DNA of 64,000 nucleotides. Origin: Theionarchaea archaeon (GTDB taxonomy: Archaea; Methanobacteriota_B; Thermococci; Methanofastidiosales; SZ-28-30). The notes beneath the pieces are model-generated. The model had not been told where the DNA came from. It was given only the letters and a program-made list of their open reading frames with translations, and did no database searches. Position numbers and translations under genes: made by a program. Position 1 is the stretch's first letter. Every line of letters starts with the position of its first letter. Below are positions 26,982 through 33,684 of the stretch, piece by piece. The stretch covers positions 36,247-100,246 of the forward strand of contig JACVGT010000009.1 in the NCBI GenBank assembly GCA_018992685.1, in the 5' to 3' direction.

Positions 26982-27335
26982 ATGAACATCATTCTATTCA
27001 GACAGGCCCCGTATGGAACCTCGTTCACAGGGGAAGGTATCAGGGTCTTGAGCGCGCTGCAGGCATTTGGAGTTTCCAGCAAGGTGCTTTTCGTGGACGA
27101 TGGGGTGTTTGCACTGATGAAAGCACAGAATCCTTCTGCACTGCATATGAGAAGCATAGGAGAGGGAGTGAACATGCTGGAAGAAAATGGGCTGGAACAC
27201 GTTTTGGTGTGCGGAGCGTCCCTGAAGGAACGAGGAATTGATGAGAAGGACTTAATTGATGCGAAAATTACCATTGTGGACAAGAAAGAGGTCGGAAGAC
27301 TGTTGGAACATGCTGGCATCATACTCCCATTTTGA
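26982..27335 (+). CDS. dsrF: DsrF/TusC-like sulfur relay protein
   Basis: 117 residues from the ATG at 26982. MNIILFRQAPYGTSFTGEGI then VLFVDDGVFALMKAQNPSAL fits the DsrF/TusC fold, and EHVLVCGASLKERGI holds a Cys near the family position. It completes the DE-F part of the complex. GAGGTGA after its stop at 27335 is the ribosome binding site of dsrH, whose frame breaks off after 16 nt at the inserted element. Confidence 0.88.
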   Translation: MNIILFRQAPYGTSFTGEGIRVLSALQAFGVSSKVLFVDDGVFALMKAQNPSALHMRSIGEGVNMLEENGLEHVLVCGASLKERGIDEKDLIDAKITIVDKKEVGRLLEHAGIILPF

Positions 27336-27344
27336 GGTGAGTCC

Positions 27345-27360
27345 ATGTTATTCATTATCA
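27345..27360 (+). pseudogene. dsrH: 5' fragment of dsrH (TusB-like), cut by the inserted element
   Basis: ATG at 27345 behind GAGGTGA gives MLFII and then meets the left inverted repeat at 27361. Joining this to 31837 (after one copy of TATCA) restores MLFIINTSLFTSRSFESC, the expected start of a DsrH/TusB protein. It is therefore an interrupted gene rather than a complete small frame. Confidence 0.9.
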
Positions 27361-27393
27361 CAGTAGTTCCGAATGTAGAAAATTACTGCACAC
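27361..27393 (+). repeat. Left terminal inverted repeat of the element
   Basis: 33 bp, identical in reverse complement to 31799-31831. The outer TATCA at 27356-27360 is one copy of the target duplication. Confidence 0.95.
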
Positions 27394-27451
27394 ATCTTGC
27401 TAATATCGCAATGTGCTGCTATCAACGAAATGCTCCTTTAGTAGATCAAGA

Positions 27452-27775
27452 TTAGTGTTTTCCCTTGCTAGCCCAAATACCGAGAACTATAGATAAGATG
27501 GAAAGCCAAAGCATTATTAAATAATTGATTTGATCTTCCCTAGGAACTTTCAGTAGGAGAAGAATCCCAATAATAGCTGCTACTATTATAATAATTGACC
27601 ATTTTTTCTCCTTAATACTTGAGAAAGAAAAGATCGGGGTGCCTGCATATTTGTGCAATAAGACCCTATTTTTCTCTTTCAAATCATTTTTTATGGAAGA
27701 TTCCCTCAGTTCTTTAAATTTGAGAATTTCTGAATAGATTACTCTGAGTATATATTGAATATGCTTTGCATGCAT
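27452..27775 (-). CDS. Small two-helix membrane protein (element cargo)
   Basis: 107 residues. A charged N-terminal half with a helical part (YSEILKFKELRESSIKNDLK) precedes two membrane helices: WSIIIIVAAIIGILLLL and NYLIMLWLSILSIVLGIW. The end is short and basic. GGAGGTGATATC lies upstream, though 15 or more nt from this ATG; a nearer ATG is in another frame and opens only 14 codons. Such 2TM proteins often serve as pore or anchor parts, but no family is recognised. Confidence 0.6.
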   Translation of the reverse strand: MHAKHIQYILRVIYSEILKFKELRESSIKNDLKEKNRVLLHKYAGTPIFSFSSIKEKKWSIIIIVAAIIGILLLLKVPREDQINYLIMLWLSILSIVLGIWASKGKH

Positions 27776-27977
27776 GCAAGCATGATATCACCTCCACTAA
27801 GATTGATTAATTTGCCAATCGTTCTGAGAAAAATCTGGTATAGTTAGTACTAACTTAATATGATAGGAATGCTTCTTTCTGTTTAATAGGAAAAAATGAT
27901 TCAGTTATAGAACCACGTGAATAGTTATATGAAGAAAAGAATCTATAAAAAGCATTTAATAATCGAAAACTTCTTAA

Positions 27978-28403
27978 GTGGTGAACGCGAAGAAGATAAA
28001 TATGTATAAGAACGAAATTTTAGAAATACTCGACACGATGATTCAGTCTTTGACGGAAAATCCCAACCAGTTCGTCTTCCAAGGAGTCAAAGTGACTGGA
28101 TTGAAGTGCATAAATTCGGATGGAGGCACCGGTATGCACATAGTAGCAGGAGCCCCAGGATCTGTAGGAATGAAAGTAACAGCTTCAGCCGAAGACATTG
28201 ATACAAGAGCTATTCAGAATATGAGTAGACAAACAGAGATTAATCAGACGATAAACGCTTTGGAAGAGTTCAGAGCCGAAATATGCAAAGAAAGACCAAA
28301 TATGCCAGTCTTGAGAAGAATCTTGGAAACGGGGGAAAGAGTACTCGCGCCAGTCATTTCAGCGATTCTAATAAAGATGCTTTCATTGTATTCAGGCAGT
28401 TAA
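27978..28403 (+). CDS. Unknown 141-residue protein (element cargo)
   Basis: Starts with GTG at 27978, near the transcript start expected from CTATAAAAAG (27942-27951); an ATG at 28002 is the alternative. It has a helical N-terminus (KNEILEILDTMIQSL), a central Gly-rich part (INSDGGTGMHIVAGAPGSVG), a helix (TEINQTINALEEFRAEICKE) and a hydrophobic C-terminus (VLAPVISAILIKMLSLY). The last segment could touch the membrane. I do not recognise it and assign no function. Confidence 0.6.
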   Translation: MVNAKKINMYKNEILEILDTMIQSLTENPNQFVFQGVKVTGLKCINSDGGTGMHIVAGAPGSVGMKVTASAEDIDTRAIQNMSRQTEINQTINALEEFRAEICKERPNMPVLRRILETGERVLAPVISAILIKMLSLYSGS

Positions 28404-28474
28404 ATGGAAGTGATGAAAATGACTCTAATGGGAGATATCGAATTCGATCAATTGTAGTGAACTCGAATTTATTG

Positions 28475-28915
28475 TTATTTTATCTTCGACAGCAGTTGAG
28501 TCTGTGTGATGTAAATAGGCTCTCCATGACTGTCGTACTTATCTGTCCGAGACGCCATAGTTAGAACTAACTTCAGAGAGAGCTTTTTTCCATCTTCCAG
28601 CTCATACTCATTCCAAGATTCATCAATCGCAGAAAAATCTATATCTTCATCAATTACTGATTCATCAAGCTCATCTATTTCATATTCTCTATCCCCAGGT
28701 TCTCCAAGGAGATTTGGATGAGCCAGTACACCAATTACATTATTTGAGTTAAAATCCATTCTCATTGCTGCTTCATTCTCTTCAACTATTCTGAGCTTAA
28801 CTAAGACATATTTAACTAAAATAATACTGCCATCTTTTAACTTATACCCATTCCAGTTCTCTCTTAGTATTTTATAATTGACAAATCCATACTCTGAGAA
28901 GTCTATCATTTTCAT
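28475..28915 (-). CDS. Unknown protein with two repeated NWNGYKLKDG-type modules (element cargo)
   Basis: 146 residues. The module ENWNGYKLKDGSIILVKYVL recurs as ESWNEYELEDGKKLSLKLVL, an archaeal small beta module I have seen in hypothetical proteins but cannot name. An acidic linker (EYEIDELDESVIDEDIDFS) separates them. It is the last of three minus-strand genes; its start is 6 nt after the preceding stop and has a GGTGTAATG-like context. The function is unknown. Confidence 0.65.
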   Translation of the reverse strand: MKMIDFSEYGFVNYKILRENWNGYKLKDGSIILVKYVLVKLRIVEENEAAMRMDFNSNNVIGVLAHPNLLGEPGDREYEIDELDESVIDEDIDFSAIDESWNEYELEDGKKLSLKLVLTMASRTDKYDSHGEPIYITQTQLLSKIK

Positions 28916-28921
28916 TACACC

Positions 28922-29125
28922 TTACACCTCGCAATAATCAATAGTCCCAAAATCGTTCGCATGTATGATCATGGTCTTTGTTCGAAATAGCTCCCTAATG
29001 CCCTTCCTTTCCTTAATGATTTTAGGTTCACAAATCACAAGACTATCGGATTCGATCCTCAAAATGTGGACTACTTTACTATATGACATTGGCAATTCCA
29101 CATTAATTCCTATTGGGATTTTCAT
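28922..29125 (-). CDS. Unknown 67-residue protein (element cargo)
   Basis: Begins MKIPIGINVELPMSYSKVVH, then a beta-rich part (ILRIESDSLVICEPKII) and a basic patch (KERKGIRELFRTKTM). Its ATG overlaps the stop of the upstream gene by 4 nt, so it is translated by coupling. No family is recognised. Confidence 0.6.
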   Translation of the reverse strand: MKIPIGINVELPMSYSKVVHILRIESDSLVICEPKIIKERKGIRELFRTKTMIIHANDFGTIDYCEV

Positions 29126-29466
29126 TCCATTACCTTGTAAATGTCAATTACTCCTTTTGCCGTCTTTCTAATGAGATATTTCTTTCCAGAATAGTCCACT
29201 GGATAGAATTTCTCCATTTCCATTCTGTCAATTTTCATTCTAATCTTTCCATCTCTAATAAACACAGGCGAATCAACCATTTGACCAGTTGGAAGTCTAG
29301 TTTGTTGGACAGTCATTAGTACTGCTCTCATAGAAGAGGCTATCGCCTGAAATGATACTTCATGGCCTATCAAAAACTCCCCAGAATTCATAGGACAGCT
29401 TGATGTATTTCTTATTTCGCTGACTTGGTAGTATGGATTCGCAACAGCATGGTTGGAGATTATCAT
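29122..29466 (-). CDS. Unknown 114-residue protein, first gene of a three-gene cargo operon
   Basis: Promoter CTTATATAC (29503-29511) and a GTGAT ribosome binding site precede the ATG. Sequence features: YQVSEIRNTSSCPMNSGEFL, then AIASSMRAVLMTVQQTRL and a beta-strand and basic C-terminus (KIRMKIDRMEMEKF, GKKYLIRKTAKGVIDIYK). No signal or membrane segment. Together with the two overlapping downstream genes it may form a small complex, which is inference. Confidence 0.6.
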   Translation of the reverse strand: MIISNHAVANPYYQVSEIRNTSSCPMNSGEFLIGHEVSFQAIASSMRAVLMTVQQTRLPTGQMVDSPVFIRDGKIRMKIDRMEMEKFYPVDYSGKKYLIRKTAKGVIDIYKVME

Positions 29467-29582
29467 AGAACATCACTTTATGGTAAGACTGCTTTGGTAA
29501 AGTATATAAGCTTTTCTATAATTTTTGGTATCTTCATCTTGAAGATTACAGAATTGATAGGATTTAGTCAAAAAAGAACAGA

Positions 29583-29623
29583 GAGCCTGAGGGGGGTGAA
29601 AGATTAGAAGTGTTTACAGGCTC
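29583..29623 (+). other. Hairpin enclosing a G-rich GGGGGGTGAAAGAT segment
   Basis: GAGCCTG (29583-29589) pairs with CAGGCTC (29617-29623). The loop holds a G6 run followed by TGAAAGAT. A similar G8-TGAAAGAT lies on the minus strand beside the hairpin at 18288-18314. A frame from ATT at 29604 could encode about 31 Arg-rich residues, but no accepted start codon is present. Confidence 0.3.
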
Positions 29624-29698
29624 CCTGTCGTGCCACTCGGTAAAAATCCTTTCGGCCTCTGTCCGATTCGATTCTTGCGGTACTATGTGAGAAGGTAA

Positions 29699-29827
29699 TT
29701 ATCTCGGAATTTCACCGATGCGAGGATATGTCATTCCTTTTTTCTTTTCTTCTTTTTTGAAATTGTTATCCTCTCCTTCATTGTTTTTCTCCTTTTCCGA
29801 GCCTTCCAGTGCAATTGATTCACCCAT
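29699..29827 (-). CDS. 42-residue highly charged protein (element cargo)
   Basis: ATG at 29827 with a strong AGGAGGAAGAAAT just upstream. MGESIALEGSEKEKNNEGED opens it, a Lys/Glu-rich middle follows and MTYPRIGEIPR ends it. It is too polar for a folded domain and may be disordered. It lies in the gap between the cargo operon and the regulator. The function is unknown; the ribosome binding site is the main support. Confidence 0.55.
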   Translation of the reverse strand: MGESIALEGSEKEKNNEGEDNNFKKEEKKKGMTYPRIGEIPR

Positions 29828-29924
29828 ATTTCTTCCTCCTATTTTTGTATTGGTTTCTCGAAGAGGTGAAGATTAGGAACCTCTACGATAGCTTTAAATA
29901 GTCACTTGGAATAAGAGATTTACG

Positions 29925-30872
29925 GTGAAAGACATGTGCATTTACTTACCGGATGACTTGAGGAGATTGAATCACTCCATGTATCGCACATTCTTGAAAG
30001 AGCCTCGATTACATACTAAGGATGCAACAGTAAAATGTGGTGCTTCAAGGAACACAATAGCGAAATACTGGAAAGAAGGATTGGAGAAAGAAAAATTCTT
30101 CCCTCCTCAATTACGCCTTAACATGTACAAGAATAGGAAAGAGTACATTTATCTAATACAGAGTGATTCAGCACATAAACTGTATTCTCATTTTCAGAAA
30201 AATCCTGATGTTATTTATATCTCTTACACATCAGGTAAATTTGACCTTTTATTACAGACGAGCAAGCCTCTGGACATACTTCCAGATAGGACAGTTCTTC
30301 ACGGGAGCAGAGGGAACTATATCTTTCCTAGTTTGACTGATTGCTCGTATGAAAATGCTCTTGATAGAATGGAAGCCACGTTAGAAAAAGAGCAAATGCC
30401 ATCGAAAATACCAGTTGAATATCCTGATGAACCTCAAGAGAAAGGAAGTCCTCATTATGGGTGGATGATATATCCATACATTAAATATGATTTAAGGACT
30501 GGATTCACTCCCATCACAAAGAAATTACACATATCCTTTGAATCCTTCTATAAGGGGATTAATTACCTGATGAATGTCTCAACAGTATTGCTTCCATACT
30601 ACCCGCTTGGATTCAGACTATATTCACAGTATTTCCTCGTGTTCTGGTCAGATTATGAGAAATTTCTCTGTAAATTCCTTGGATGTCTACCATGTCATAC
30701 CTCAATAACGAAAGTAAACAACGAAGCATTAGTCATGCTGGTCTCAATCCAGAAAGGAGAAACATTTAGTGAGAGACTATTTCATCTCTTTTTCAAGATG
30801 GTTGATATTGGATTGATTGACCATTTTTGGAGTTCAAAACCTGTCTATTATTGGAGACCAGATTTACCGTGA
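29925..30872 (+). CDS. Helix-turn-helix regulator on the element (paralogue of 17229 gene)
   Basis: 315 residues from a GTG at 29925, about 28 nt after GCTTTAAAT (29891-29899), or from the ATG at 29934. The N-terminal DNA-binding part reads MYRTFLKEPRLHTKDATVKC then GASRNTIAKYWKEGL. The C-terminal domain shares SDYEKFLCKFLGCLPCHTSI and the following LVMLVSIQK with the chromosomal protein at 17229-18164. A regulator from a local family on the element suggests exchange between element and host, or that it controls cargo genes. No enzyme motif is present. Confidence 0.7.
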   Translation: MKDMCIYLPDDLRRLNHSMYRTFLKEPRLHTKDATVKCGASRNTIAKYWKEGLEKEKFFPPQLRLNMYKNRKEYIYLIQSDSAHKLYSHFQKNPDVIYISYTSGKFDLLLQTSKPLDILPDRTVLHGSRGNYIFPSLTDCSYENALDRMEATLEKEQMPSKIPVEYPDEPQEKGSPHYGWMIYPYIKYDLRTGFTPITKKLHISFESFYKGINYLMNVSTVLLPYYPLGFRLYSQYFLVFWSDYEKFLCKFLGCLPCHTSITKVNNEALVMLVSIQKGETFSERLFHLFFKMVDIGLIDHFWSSKPVYYWRPDLP

Positions 30873-30925
30873 CTAGCCAGGGCTCCCACCGCTTGAGTCT
30901 CCTGCACCGCATGACTGGTTTCTTT

Positions 30926-30973
30926 GAATTGTATTCGATGACTCAAAGGGAATTACATTCAATGGTTCAAAGG
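30926..30973 (+). repeat. Two 24-bp tandem repeats
   Basis: GAATT..ATTC.ATG..TCAAAGG occurs at 30926-30949 and 30950-30973 with 19 of 24 bases identical. They lie 54 bp after the regulator gene, in a 372-bp gene-free stretch (30873-31244) that otherwise holds only the hairpin at 31128 and the promoter of the next gene. Confidence 0.7.
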
Positions 30974-31127
30974 GCCAACCTTTCAGAAAGTTCATACATC
31001 TTCACCTCTCTTGTATTTTGCAGAACTGATTAAAAATGTTTGGGTAGTTACTGCTTAAGAATGTTAAAATGAAATGTGCAAATCTGTTCTGTCTGTAATT
31101 GGATGGAGACTTCTTGAATAATGCTTA

Positions 31128-31176
31128 TTGTCGATAGAATGAGTATGACACGGAGGGGTCATTCTACTATCGACAA
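31128..31176. repeat. Long inverted repeat in the element
   Basis: TTGTCGATAG-AATGA (31128-31142) pairs with TCATT-CTA-CTATCGACAA (31159-31176): 10 bp plus 5 bp with a 3-nt bulge and a 16-nt loop. It sits just before the TATA box TTTATATAAT (31193-31202) of the next gene, where an operator or a recombination site would be expected. Confidence 0.75.
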
Positions 31177-31244
31177 GAATACTCAAGAAAAGTTTATATA
31201 ATAGTACTTGCTCATACTATACATGATACGGAGGTGCATTCAAG

Positions 31245-31469
31245 ATGGTTAGTCAGTTAGAATTAGTTCTTATACTTACCATTATGTCTGCTATAATTGT
31301 AACGCTGATTTTTGAATATTGTTGGGAAAAAATCCCAACAATTAGAGTCAGAACAATAAAAACACGCCTCACGATGAAACAACTGGTTCTAATTGGAATC
31401 TTAGCAGTAATTGTATGTTTCATCTTTTGGTATCTAATTTTCTCTCCTTCTCTTTCATTTCAATTTTGA
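31245..31469 (+). CDS. 74-residue two-helix membrane protein (element cargo)
   Basis: CGGAGGTG lies 9 nt upstream of the ATG, and TTTATATAAT is at the right distance for the leader. Two membrane helices (LELVLILTIMSAIIVTLIF and LVLIGILAVIVCFIFWYLIF) flank a short basic loop (RVRTIKTRLTMK). The 3' end overlaps that of the convergent gene at 31420 by 50 bp. No family is recognised. Confidence 0.65.
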   Translation: MVSQLELVLILTIMSAIIVTLIFEYCWEKIPTIRVRTIKTRLTMKQLVLIGILAVIVCFIFWYLIFSPSLSFQF

Positions 31470-31722
31470 TCCAAGGTATTTCTATTTCTGGTGGTTCTAT
31501 TCCGAAAAAAGACGTGCTAAATATCTTGCCAAGCACAAACATTATTAGAACCGTTGTAATTACAGTACAAAAGAATGCACAATGGAAGAAGATAAGCGAT
31601 TCTCCTTTCCATACCATAATCGCTAATGTTGCACCGTAAAAGAGGATGTAGAATATAAGAAATTCTACTCGCCATTTTTTCGATATTGCCTTGAATGATT
31701 CTATTAGTTCTTTCTTATTCAT
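31420..31722 (-). CDS. 100-residue two-helix membrane protein (element cargo)
   Basis: A strong AGGAGGTGATATA precedes the ATG. A helical, charged start (MNKKELIESFKAISKKWRVE) leads to two membrane helices (FLIFYILFYGATLAIMVW; FHCAFFCTVITTVLIMFVLG) and a basic tail. It is convergent with, and overlaps, the 74-residue membrane protein. Its position next to the right end resembles that of the 2TM protein next to the left end. Confidence 0.65.
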   Translation of the reverse strand: MNKKELIESFKAISKKWRVEFLIFYILFYGATLAIMVWKGESLIFFHCAFFCTVITTVLIMFVLGKIFSTSFFGIEPPEIEIPWIKIEMKEKERKLDTKR

Positions 31723-31798
31723 TATATCACCTCCTATGAATTTTAATTTAGATATGCAAAATGAATATTAGCAAAAAAAGGGTGAGAATCCCCATAGG

Positions 31799-31831
31799 GT
31801 GTGCAGTAATTTTCTACATTCGGAACTACTG
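31799..31831 (-). repeat. Right terminal inverted repeat of the element
   Basis: 33 bp, reverse complement of 27361-27393. TATCA at 31832-31836 is the second copy of the target duplication. Confidence 0.95.
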
Positions 31832-32093
31832 TATCAATACGAGTCTATTTACTTCCCGGTCATTTGAGTCATGCGTGAGCATTGCGGGAACTGATGATAT
31901 CATACTCCTCATTGAGGACGGAGTATATGCAGTACTCAGTGATGTGATTCAACACGCTCAACAAAAGGACATCACGTTGTATGCATTGAAAGCGGACCTG
32001 GAGGCCAGAGGCATTCAGACTCATCTCCCTGTTGTAGACTATGGTGGGTTCGTAGATTTGGTGGAGGAGCATGCTGTGGTAACCTGGAGGTGA
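31832..32093 (+). pseudogene. dsrH: 3' part of dsrH (TusB-like)
   Basis: From 31833 the frame reads INTSLFTSRSFESCVSIAGT then DDIILLIEDGVYAVLSDVIQ and ends VVDYGGFVDLVEEHAVVTWR, which is the DsrH/TusB pattern (LLIEDGVYA). Its own start is 4.5 kb away at 27345. An ATG at 31761 inside the element reads in frame through the inverted repeat into it (110 codons), so a chimeric protein is conceivable, but no ribosome binding site precedes that ATG. The intact protein would have 90 residues. Confidence 0.9.
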
Positions 32094-32130
32094 ACCCACA
32101 AGTATAAAATGATGAAGACCTGGTAAGAGT

Positions 32131-33684
32131 ATGCTTTCACTCTCCTCCATGGATGGCTACAGGACAGGAACCTTCACCTGGAACAAGAAAACAGCACCAA
32201 TTCCTAACCTCCTTACTGTAAGAAATGATGTGGTATACCTTGATGACATTACTATTGAAAGGCCCACAGTGTACGAGAAGGAGGTGAAGACAGAGCTGAG
32301 GACTGCCTCGGTGCTGAGAATTCCCTACACTACACCAAGAAATGTTGCTCTACGATTTACCAGGAAGAATATCAGCCTTCTATCTTCGGGGGTTGAGGTA
32401 TATCCCTTGTACATTACGAAGTATGATACGCTAACGACCGATTTCCTCTCCAAGATTCCTTTCCATCACGTATTTTTTGTATTCTGCCCGGAAGAGAGGA
32501 GACTTCTCCGCACACTCTTCTATGTGCGGAACGCCTATCCCCGTTCTCTCCTCTATACATTAGCTGAACCTGAAGAAATACCCGTCCTCCTCACAGCAGG
32601 TGTAGATCTTTTCAACTACACAGTAGAAAATGAAGAGGCACTCCGCCGGGTTCTGGAGAATCCCACCAAGGAATACCTCGAAAAAGAATGCAATTCAACC
32701 GTGAGGACAAAAAGACTGCTTCGACTGTTATACAGAGAGTTCTATGAAAGTATTGAAAAGTATACCGCATTCAAAAGAAAGAAAGAGCTGTACATTTCAG
32801 AGGATGCTTTGTATAGGCCTGAAGTCAGGAGGTTTCGCCAGAGAGTCAGAGAGCGCTACACACCTCCTTCTCACGTTGTTGTGTTGTTCCCCTGTTCTGC
32901 AAAGAAACCCTATTCTCAATCCCAATCTCACCGAAGACTCAGGACAGCCATCCCCAGGAATGGTGTCCTGACTGAACTCATACTCACTTCTCCCCTGGGA
33001 GTCGTCCCGAGAGAGCTGGAAGACTTTGCCAAGTATGATATACCTGTTACAGGCCACTGGTCTCATGAGGAAGTTATGGAGACTGCTTCTCTTCTCAATG
33101 ACATTTTGGCAAAGATACCACATCCAGTTGTGTATTCCCACGTATCCACTGCATACCAGCCCATTATAGAACAACTCCAGGTTCCTGTAATTGATACGGC
33201 AGAGGGCAACCCCCTCTCTGAACAGTCCTTGACTACCCTCGCCTCCCATCTTCAGGATCTGGACAGGACTCCCTTTCTGGAACGGAAAATGAGAGCCATC
33301 TCAAAATTCCTATTTCATGAAGATATTTTCCCCGGAAAGATCTCCGTGACCGGTAGAAGAACCAAACTCATTAGGTCGGACAAGGTGCTTGCCAGGTATT
33401 CTTCAGATCTCATTCTCGCCCAGGCAGGGGCTGAAAGGGTAACGACCTACTGCGTGACCGTAGATTTTGATTTGAGAGGGGATGTCTTCTGTCCGGGAGT
33501 CCTCTCCGCCTATTCTGGAGTTCGACCAGGGGATCAGGTTGTAATAAAAAGGATTATAAATGGAGAGCATGCAGTAGGTGTGGGTAGAGCAGTGCTCCCC
33601 GGATTTATGATGAGAAAAATGGACCGCGGAATGGCAGTCAAGGTGCACACGAGGTTTCACTATGCAGGAACGAATAACTGTTGA
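32131..33684 (+). CDS. arcS: Archaeosine synthase (TgtA2-type) with PUA domain
   Basis: 517 residues. The signature PCSAKKPYSQSQSH near residue 254 is the ArcS motif. A C-terminal PUA RNA-binding domain follows (CPGVLSAYSGVRPGDQVVI, HAVGVGRAVLPG). ArcS converts preQ0 at position 15 of tRNA to archaeosine, acting after TgtA. TATAAAA (32103-32109) is 25 nt before the ATG, so it is leaderless and independent of the broken dsrH. The 3' end overlaps the TraB gene by 23 bp. Its N-terminal third is a divergent, likely non-catalytic TGT-like part. Confidence 0.85.
   Translation: MLSLSSMDGYRTGTFTWNKKTAPIPNLLTVRNDVVYLDDITIERPTVYEKEVKTELRTASVLRIPYTTPRNVALRFTRKNISLLSSGVEVYPLYITKYDTLTTDFLSKIPFHHVFFVFCPEERRLLRTLFYVRNAYPRSLLYTLAEPEEIPVLLTAGVDLFNYTVENEEALRRVLENPTKEYLEKECNSTVRTKRLLRLLYREFYESIEKYTAFKRKKELYISEDALYRPEVRRFRQRVRERYTPPSHVVVLFPCSAKKPYSQSQSHRRLRTAIPRNGVLTELILTSPLGVVPRELEDFAKYDIPVTGHWSHEEVMETASLLNDILAKIPHPVVYSHVSTAYQPIIEQLQVPVIDTAEGNPLSEQSLTTLASHLQDLDRTPFLERKMRAISKFLFHEDIFPGKISVTGRRTKLIRSDKVLARYSSDLILAQAGAERVTTYCVTVDFDLRGDVFCPGVLSAYSGVRPGDQVVIKRIINGEHAVGVGRAVLPGFMMRKMDRGMAVKVHTRFHYAGTNNC

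Larger units (their letters stand above)
27361..31831. mobile_element. 4.5-kb element with 33-bp terminal inverted repeats, no visible transposase
   Basis: The ends 27361-27393 and 31799-31831 are perfect 33-bp inverted copies (outer end CAGTAGTTCCGAATG). Directly outside both is TATCA (27356-27360, 31832-31836), a 5-bp target duplication. The target is codon 5 of dsrH. The inside is clearly more AT-rich than its surroundings. It holds small proteins, several with two membrane helices, a charged 42-residue protein, an operon of three unknown proteins and a regulator. No DDE, HUH, serine or tyrosine recombinase or Cas1 is recognisable, so it is probably moved by an enzyme supplied elsewhere. 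Perfect ends and duplication indicate recent insertion. Confidence 0.92.

Noticed and set aside
29640-29700. tRNA-like TTCGATTC segment
   Set aside because: Flanking bases do not form T-arm or acceptor stems.
27361-31831. Casposon or integrated virus
   Set aside because: No Cas1, polymerase, capsid, integrase or packaging ATPase is recognisable; the 5-bp duplication fits a DDE-type transposition better.
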